DNA of 64,000 nt from Rugalucina vietnamica. Its lineage: Eukaryota > Mollusca > Bivalvia > Lucinida > Lucinidae. Position 1 is the first letter of the stretch. Each line of letters starts with the position of its first letter. The stretch spans positions 58,120,761 through 58,184,760 of the forward strand of contig OZ024869.1 of assembly GCA_964017185.1 (NCBI GenBank), written 5' to 3'. Below, piece by piece: positions 57,544 through 64,000 of this stretch. The notes below the pieces were generated by a model. It made no database searches, was not told the DNA's origin, and saw nothing but the letters and a program-made list of their open reading frames with translations. The position numbers and the translations under genes are program-made.

Positions 57544-59087
57544 TTAGCTCACCTGAGCCGTCAGGCTCACAAGGTGAGCTTATAGTATACCCATGCTCCG
57601 TCGTCCGTCCGTCCGTCGTCCGTCGTCCGTCGTCCGTCCGTCCGTCCGTCCGTCGTCCACACTTTTCAAAGATCTTCTCCTCTGAAACCGCTTGGCCAAT
57701 CAAAGCAAAATTTTACATGAAGCATCTATGGGAAGGGGGAACCAATGTGTATATAAATAATCCAGGTCACATGACCAAGATGGCCGCCATGCCCATATAT
57801 GGTAAAAACCCTTCAAAAATCTTCTTCTCCGGAACCACTGGACCGATTTCAACCAAACTTGGCATGAAGCATTAATGGCTCAAGCACTACAATGTGTATA
57901 TAAATCATGACCCTATGATGACCTTGACCTATTTTACGGCAAGGTCAACATAGGTCGCGAATGCATTTGAATGGCAAAAATTGTTAAATTGTCATTTAAA
58001 GGAAAAATCTTGCAGAAAATGAGCAGTAGGACTGAATATTAATGATTCTGAAAAAAATTGGGCACCAGGGGCTCATCCGCCCCCACCCCGGGGCAATATA
58101 CATGTATATCTCCATAATATTCAAACATCTTCTCCTCTGAAACCGCTTGGCCAATCAAAGCGAAATTTTATGTGAAGCATCAATAGGAAGGGGTAACAAA
58201 TATGTATATAAAAAATCCAGGTCACATGACCAAGATGGCCGCCATGCCCATATATGGTAAAAACCCTTCAAAAATCTTCTTCTCCGGAACCACTGGACCG
58301 ATTTCAACGAAACTTGGCACGAAGCATCGATGGCTCAAGCACTACAATGTGTATATAAATCATGACCCTGTGATGACCTTGACCTATTTTACGGGAAGGT
58401 CAACGTAGGTCACCAATGCATTTGAATGGGGAAAACTTTTAAAATGTCATTTAAAGTGAAAGTCTTGCAGGAAATGGGCAGTAGGACTGGATATTAATGA
58501 TTCTGAAAAAAATTGGACCCCAGGGGCTCATGTGCCCCCACCCCGGGGCAATATACATGTATATTTCCATAATATTCAAACGTCTTCTCCTCTGAAACCT
58601 CTTGGCCAAACAAAGCCAAATTTTAAGTGAAGCATCTATAGAATGGGGGAATCAATGTGTATATAAATAATCTAGGTCACATGACCAAGATGGCCGCCAT
58701 GCCCATATATGGTAAAAACCCATCAAAAATCATCTTCTCTGAAACCAATAGACTGATTTCAAGGAAACTTGGCGTGAGGCATCGATGGCTAAAGTACTCA
58801 AATGTATATATAAATCATGACCCTGTGATGACCTTGACCAAGTTTATGGCAAGGTCAACATGGGTTGCCTGTGCATCTGAATTGGGAAAACTGTTAAAAT
58901 GTCATTTGAAGGAAAAAGCCAACAGGAAATTGGCAAATGGACAGAATATTGAAGATTCTGAAAAAAGAAAATGGCCCAAGGGCTTATCTGCCCCTGCACT
59001 GGAGTTAAATACCATAATATTCAAACATGTTTATTGGTATATGCAGCTGATCTCAGGTGAGCGTTTACAGGACCATTGGTCCTCTGG
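57544..59087 (+). mobile_element. Family A Helentron-like element, head of an abutting pair
   Basis: The 5' end is TTAGCTCACCTGAGCCGTCA with hairpin and a long CGTCCGTCC microsatellite (57598-57658). Three modules follow, with terminus CTCAGGTGAGCG, AGGACCATTGGTCCT, CTGG at 59087. The next element starts at the very next base. Confidence 0.88.
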
Positions 59088-60690
59088 TTAGCTCACCTGA
59101 GCCGTCAGGCTCACAAGGTGAGCTTATAGTATACCCATGCTCCGTCGTCCGTCCGTCCGTCGTCCGTCCGTCCTTCGTCCACCATTTTCAAAGATCTTCT
59201 TCTCTGAAACAGCTTGGCCAATCAAAGCCAAATTTTACATGAAGCATCTATGGGAAGGGGGAACCAATGTGTATATAAATAATCCAGGTCACATGACCAA
59301 GATGGCCGCCATGCCCATATATGGTAAAAACCCTTCAAAAATCTTCTTCTCCGGAACCACTGGACCGATTTCAACCAAACTTGGCATGAAGCATCGATGA
59401 CTCAAGTACTACAATGTATATATAAATCATGACCCTGTGATGACCTTGACCTATTTTAAGGCAAGGTCAATATAGGTCGCCAATGCATTTGAATGGGGAA
59501 AACTTTTAAAATGTCATTTAAAGTGAAAGTCTTGCAAGGAAATGGGCAGTAGGACTGAATATTAATGATTCTGAAAAAAATTGGACCCCAGGGGCTCATG
59601 TGCCCCCACCCTGGGGCAATATACATGTATATCTCCTAAATATTCAAACGTCTTCTCCTCTGAAATCGCTAGGCCAATCAAAGCCAAATTTTATGTGAAG
59701 CATCAATAGGAAGGGGTAATCAATGTGTATATAAATAATCCAGGTCACATGACCAAGATGGTCACCATGCCTATATATGGTAAAAACCCTTCAAAAATCT
59801 TCTTCTCCAGAACCAGTGGATCAATTTCAACGAAACTTGGCATGAAGCATCGATGGCTCAAGCACTCCAATGTGTATATAAATCATGACCCTGTGATGAC
59901 CTTGACCTATTTTACGGCAAGGTCAACATAGGTCGCCAATGCATTTGAATGGGGAAAACTTTTAAAAAGTCATTTGAGGTGAAAATCTTGCAGGAAATGG
60001 GCAGTAGGACTGAAAATTAATGATTCTGAAAAAAATTGGACCCCAGGGGCTCATGTGCCCCCACCCCGGGGCAATATACATGTATATCTCCATAATATTC
60101 AAACGTCTTCTCCTCTGAAACCGCTTGGTAAATCAAAGCCAAATTTTATGTGAAGCATCTATAAAATGGGGGAATCAATGTGTATATAAATAATCTAGGT
60201 CACATGACCAAGATGGCCACCATGCCCATATACGGTAAAAACCCTTCCAAAATCTTCTACTCTGGAACCGGTGGACCATACAGGCCACGCCCCAGGCATG
60301 TCATTATCTACCATAGACTTATAATGGAAATATATGAATTTTTTTTCTCTGCAACAGCATGACACAAAGCTTGTATATTTGATATACAACATTGTCATGT
60401 GGAGCTCTACATAAATCCTGCCAATCTTGCCCCTGGGGTCAAATATAGCCCCACCCCCGGGGTCATTATAGGACCCTGCCCTTGTTAGATGATTTTTTCA
60501 AGTGAACCAAAATGGCAGAAAAGAGGATACACAATCCAGACAAGAGCTCTTCTGCTGATGTAAGTAGCGTTTCAAGGTCACATGACCAAGATGGCCACCA
60601 TACCCATATATGGTAAAAACCCCAATTACTTTGTCCAGTGACTGTACTTGTTGACTCTCAGGTGAGCGATTGTTGCCCTTGGGCTACTTG
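59088..60690 (+). mobile_element. Chimeric Helentron-like element: family A start, family C end
   Basis: It starts TTAGCTCACCTGAGCCGTCA directly after the previous element and nearly matches the copies at 13168 and 57544. After ~60270 it departs from A sequence. 60270-60560 is other sequence that includes an exon-like segment (60512-60559), followed by a piece of A module. The 3' end is type C (CTCAGGTGAGCGATTG, GCCCTTGGGC, TACTTG, then TTT). This is best explained by read-through of the A end to a downstream C-type end. Confidence 0.7.
60512..60559 (+). other. Possible captured or native exon: MAEKRIHNPDKSSSAD
   Basis: ATG in good context (ACCAAAATGGC) opens 16 codons ending in a clean donor GAT|GTAAGT. 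The residues look like a protein N-terminus but no family is recognised. It lies within the chimeric element, so it may be a captured gene fragment. Chance is also possible. Confidence 0.25.
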
Positions 60691-61219
60691 TTTACCTCTG
60701 ATACCAAACAACCTCTGACAAGGGAACAAACGGTTACCCTGGGTGGTAATCATCTTTCTGTTACAAGAAATTTTCAGTCTAATCACTGAATACTGAATTC
60801 GATTAGTTTGTCAGGTAAAACTGTTCTTCTCTATTTTTTTTTCTTTACAAAAACAAAAATGTCCACAGAGATGGACTGCTTGCCTTTATTTAGTCTGGAT
60901 TAAATAAGTCAACAACATGACAACATGACAAGCATGATCCAGTGCTAGCCAGATAATTTTGGGCTCCAAGTAAGGTAGCCGCATGTTACCATTTTTACCA
61001 TCATGACATCCTGCTTGGGAAGTGGATCCTCTAACCACCAAGCTAAAAGATTACACCAGGCATAACTTTTACCAAGCCAAAGAGGCTTCTTCGAATATCT
61101 ATTTGACTTACACTTTTATATACCAGCATAATAATAACTATTTTTGTGGCCAGATAAACAGTCTCTCTCAACAAAGAATATCGTACATACACTAATAAAA
61201 AGTATGTTTTTATTTTCAG
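60691..61219. other. Interval without a recognised feature
   Basis: Unique-looking A/T-rich sequence with T and A tracts near 60835. No repeats or ORFs of note. Confidence 0.5.
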
Positions 61220-61250
61220 AATATGGAACACCTGGAATCAGGAAACAAAT
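61220..61250 (+). other. Possible 31-bp micro-exon
   Basis: The acceptor TTTTATTTTCAG ends at 61219 and a consensus donor GTAAGTATT starts at 61251. The enclosed 31 bp read NMEHLESGNK in the frame that would follow a codon-complete upstream exon such as 60512-60559. Splice signals are good, but 31 bp is too short for coding evidence. Confidence 0.3.
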
Positions 61251-61328
61251 GTAAGTATTGTACAGGTGGTTCACTTCATCAGTCAAGCCTGTATCCAACT
61301 GATAAAGTTATATACAGGGGTCCACCTC

Positions 61329-61830
61329 CTTTTAGCTTAGCTCCCTGAACTGAAGTCTTACAGGTGAGTTTATGGTATACCCATGCTCCGGCATCCATCA
61401 TTGTCTGTTGTTCACAATTTCAAACATCTTCTCCGCCAAAACTGCTAGCTTAATCAAAGCTTAACTTCACATGGAGCAGGGGGAACGAAAGTTTTTATAA
61501 ATGGTCCAGGTCACATGACCAAGATGGCTGCCATGGCTGTAAATAGCAAAAACCTTTAAAAATCATTTCCAGAACCAGAAGGCCTATGATTTTGAAACTG
61601 GGCATGAAGCATCAGGCAATGGAGCTCTACAAAGTTTGTATAAATCATGACTCTGGAAAGACCTTGACCTATTTTATGGCTATGTCAACTTAGGTCGAAA
61701 ATGTATTTGAATGGGGAAAATGAGTAAAATGTAATTAAATAGGGGGAAATTTGCTGGGAGTATGCAAATGGGCAAAAGATTTATGTTTATGTAAAATCTC
61801 ATGTGGTCTGGTCAGCTAAAAAAATAGATT
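61329..61830 (+). mobile_element. Family A Helentron-like element, decayed, 3' end missing
   Basis: A degenerate 5' end (TTTTAGCTTAGCTCCCTGAA ... TACAGGTGAGTTTATGGTAT) is followed by one A module (CAGGTCACATGACCAAGATG, GACCTTGACCTATTTTATGG). It fades out near 61830 without a terminal hairpin. Confidence 0.7.
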
Positions 61831-63034
61831 TTCAAGTTATGCCAGCTTTTATCACTTAAAAATCATGATTTAAAAAAAAAAAGTCATAAGGGGAAATAGA
61901 CTAGTGATCCAATCTCAAATTTTGAGATCAGGGAGGCCGGCTTTGTAATGGATGCAGACAATGATATTTTGCTTGCCCAATATCTGTGGAACAGCGCTTG
62001 CCTTGTCTGCAGATTCACAATCCGTTTTGTAGGTCAGTACAGAGGTCAAAGGTCATGGAGTGCATAAAAAAAGTAAAAAAAAACAACGTAATAATACACC
62101 CTATTATTGATGGTATCTTCAAAATAAAACCAGATTTTTGGTAGTTTTAATGACTACCTGTGCAAATAACATTTTAAATGATTATGTACTTCCCATATGG
62201 CAAAAAATAAGTAACTATTATAAGTACTAAAAGTACCCAAATTGAACGCTTCCGTGAGAAAAGGTAAAAGTTGGCACAAATTCACATTTTCTGGCAAATT
62301 TATTTCAAAAGATTTGGGGGCATTTATTGCTTATATGCTTATTAAACATATATTTCAACCTTGGAGGTTAACTTGCACTGATGCATATTTTCATGAATTT
62401 TAATGAAAATTAAACATTATTATTGCACCAGAAATATCATAAGACAAATTTATTGATGTCATGGGCCTAAATGAAAATTATCACCTTTGCATATTCATGA
62501 ATATTAATAAAAATGTCGAAGATCGAGGAAAAACGAAGGAAAAACTACAGCCAATGTAAGGCTTTGGATGGGTTATAAGATCTATCTTGCATCCGTGAAA
62601 CCAATCTCATGGCTGCCAGTGTGGTCAAAGGGACGACCTAAATGCCATGAAATAATGTCCTCCACATTGAACACATTTGCACGATGTAAAATTACATAGT
62701 TTCCATGCGCACCCCTGGTGTGGCTCTAAAAAAGACAGTGTACTCAATATTCATATACTAACATAAACATGCTCTAGAATACTATAATTGGTCTGATAGG
62801 GATGCATGGACCTAGCAATTTTACCTTAATACATACATGTATTATTCAAATCGTTGAATTTGCTTATTCATAAAAATTAATAAAACACATAAGAAATCGG
62901 AGGAAAGTCTTGAAAAAAGGGGGTATACGTACAAAATCATGTGTTACATCAAGAAAACATGTCCGTGCAATGTATACCCCATTAAACCCCACTTTTATTT
63001 AGTAAAACTGGGGTACGCAAGGGTATACCTATTT
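61831..63034. other. Intergenic, no gene recognised
   Basis: A/T-rich unique-looking sequence. It contains short repeats of ATTCATGAAT and AATTTTAATGAAAATTAA near 62390-62510. No ORF with family features. Confidence 0.5.
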
Positions 63035-63140
63035 TTCTTATTTTTGCTCCAAAACATAGATTGTGGGTACTCGTTAGAACCTCCATGGCGAGGCGGTTCT
63101 AACGTGTACCCACAATCTATGTTTTGGACAAAAATAAGAA
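63035..63140. other. Near-perfect 46-bp inverted repeat (hairpin, 13-base loop)
   Basis: The left arm, 63035-63081 (TTCTTATTTTTGCTCCAAAA ... GTTAGAACC), pairs with the right arm, 63095-63140 (GGTTCTAACG ... TTTTGGACAAAAATAAGAA). There is one mismatch and one single-base bulge. The loop is TCCATGGCGAGGC. It could be a foldback element or a long-stem small-RNA precursor. No TIR-type target duplication is seen outside. Confidence 0.85.
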
Positions 63141-64000
63141 ATATATCAAAATTTTTCTTACGAAATTTTCAATTTTTACAGGTGAAAAAAATCTCTGTAT
63201 ATTGCATGGGCGTGTTTTTGTAATGTGTTTGTTTGTTTGAATTGATGCTTAACAACCCAGTCAACAGCCAAGGTCATGTCGGGACGTTGTCTCTTTTATG
63301 GGACTTTTACCAAAACGAGGATGTCATGACATCCAACATGTGCCTAAAATATAACCACCTAACTAAATCAATAAGGCTTATATGTATTGATGGTTTGTCT
63401 TGAAACTAATTTTCCTGGGCAGGCCCAGACGTGAGCGATCAAACAGTATTCAGATGGTCAGTCAGAAGCTTTGCCTGGAGGCACAAGCAGCCCATCTATT
63501 GCTTCAGGGCCCAATAGGTGGGGGCCCATATTCCCATCCGAACGCTCTTATATGAGAGCTGTTAACAAACCAAGATTGCTGAATCAAGTTTGAAATGAAT
63601 GCTATGGCAATTTACTGTAACTCTTCAGTCTGATACTTGCATGATATGAGTTTCATTTTCATACATTTTAATGAAAACTTCATAAATAGGAATGAAAAAG
63701 TGAAAACAATAAACAGATAAACCTACAAAATGACTTGATTCTCGGCAACAAAAAGCCCTAACATGGTGAGAATGGCACCAAATGGTTACTAGGAAAAGGT
63801 TATACCTTTCTGTATTACAATATATATAAGTCATTCGTTTCAAGCTTCAATTTTTCGTTAATATTACAAATTTTGGAATTTTTATGTAACATTCACAAAA
63901 TTTAGAAATATATGGTTGGGCTATCAGACTCCATATGGCAACAGTGCATTACCCACGCATTCTATTGGTACCATATTCGGCACTCTAAGGAAAATTGCAA
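63141..64000. other. Right edge of window, no gene recognised
   Basis: No coding or RNA gene is recognised. A phrase near 63250 (CAACCCAGTCAACAGCCAAG, then GTCATGTCGGGACG) resembles one near 2241 (GTCACTCAACAGCTAAGGTC), so a dispersed repeat may be present at both edges. Confidence 0.45.

Noticed and set aside
13217-60398. Many plus-strand ORFs of 60-140 codons sharing strings such as MPIYGKNPSKIFFS and INHDPVMTLT
   Set aside because: They are translations of family A modules, vary with each repeat copy, and begin in the hairpin or microsatellite. There is no sign of selection for protein.

Overview
The window looks like repeat-choked intronic and intergenic DNA from a marine invertebrate, most likely a bivalve mollusc. 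This is inferred from AT-rich spliced sequence, the mix of Helentron, DIRS, Penelope and TIR elements, and a very abundant repeat bounded by AGCTCACCTGAG / CTCAGGTGAGC. There are no bacterial features. Only one host gene is convincingly visible: two plus-strand exons (3842-4044 and 20676-20744) that together encode a U1/JAZ-type C2H2 zinc finger, separated by a 16.6-kb intron that is almost entirely transposon.

Layout. Positions 3-1379 hold the 3' half of a Helentron-type rolling-circle transposase (PIF1-like helicase fused to an endonuclease/exonuclease/phosphatase domain). From 2.3 to 61.8 kb lie at least fifteen non-autonomous elements of five families (called A-E here). They share one plan: a 5' terminal hairpin, a (CGTCC)n-type microsatellite, tandem internal modules, an inverted copy of the 5' end near the 3' end, a small 3' hairpin, and a CT-N-R terminus followed by T. 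This fits Helentron-associated elements (HINE/DINE-like). Inside the zinc-finger intron they are nested up to five deep (A > satellite > E > A > A). The 5.66-11.24 kb stretch is two opposed satellite arrays that share a ~40-bp core.

From 29.13 to 44.84 kb a single pair of exact 29-bp terminal inverted repeats with ATAG on both sides encloses a 15.7-kb composite. Inside it sit a young DIRS-order tyrosine-recombinase retroelement (30276-37306, itself interrupted by a B element), a truncated Penelope-like element with a 17-bp target duplication (37450-40149, interrupted by an insertion with 240-bp identical direct repeats), and a mariner remnant that carries a hAT-like insertion. From 45 to 64 kb there are degenerate tandem repeats, clusters of the palindrome CACTGAAATTTCAGTG, more A elements, a long-TIR element, two weak exon candidates and a near-perfect 46-bp hairpin at 63.0 kb.

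The most interesting themes are these. (1) Four independent filled/empty site pairs inside the window define A and B element ends to the base and show insertion between T and T (or in a T-rich site) without target duplication. (2) Five families share the same structural grammar and a dense load of TGACCTTGACCT (nuclear-receptor-type) motifs. (3) The 15.7-kb TIR composite has palindromic subterminal arrays. Everything here was read by eye; no alignment, folding or database search was run.
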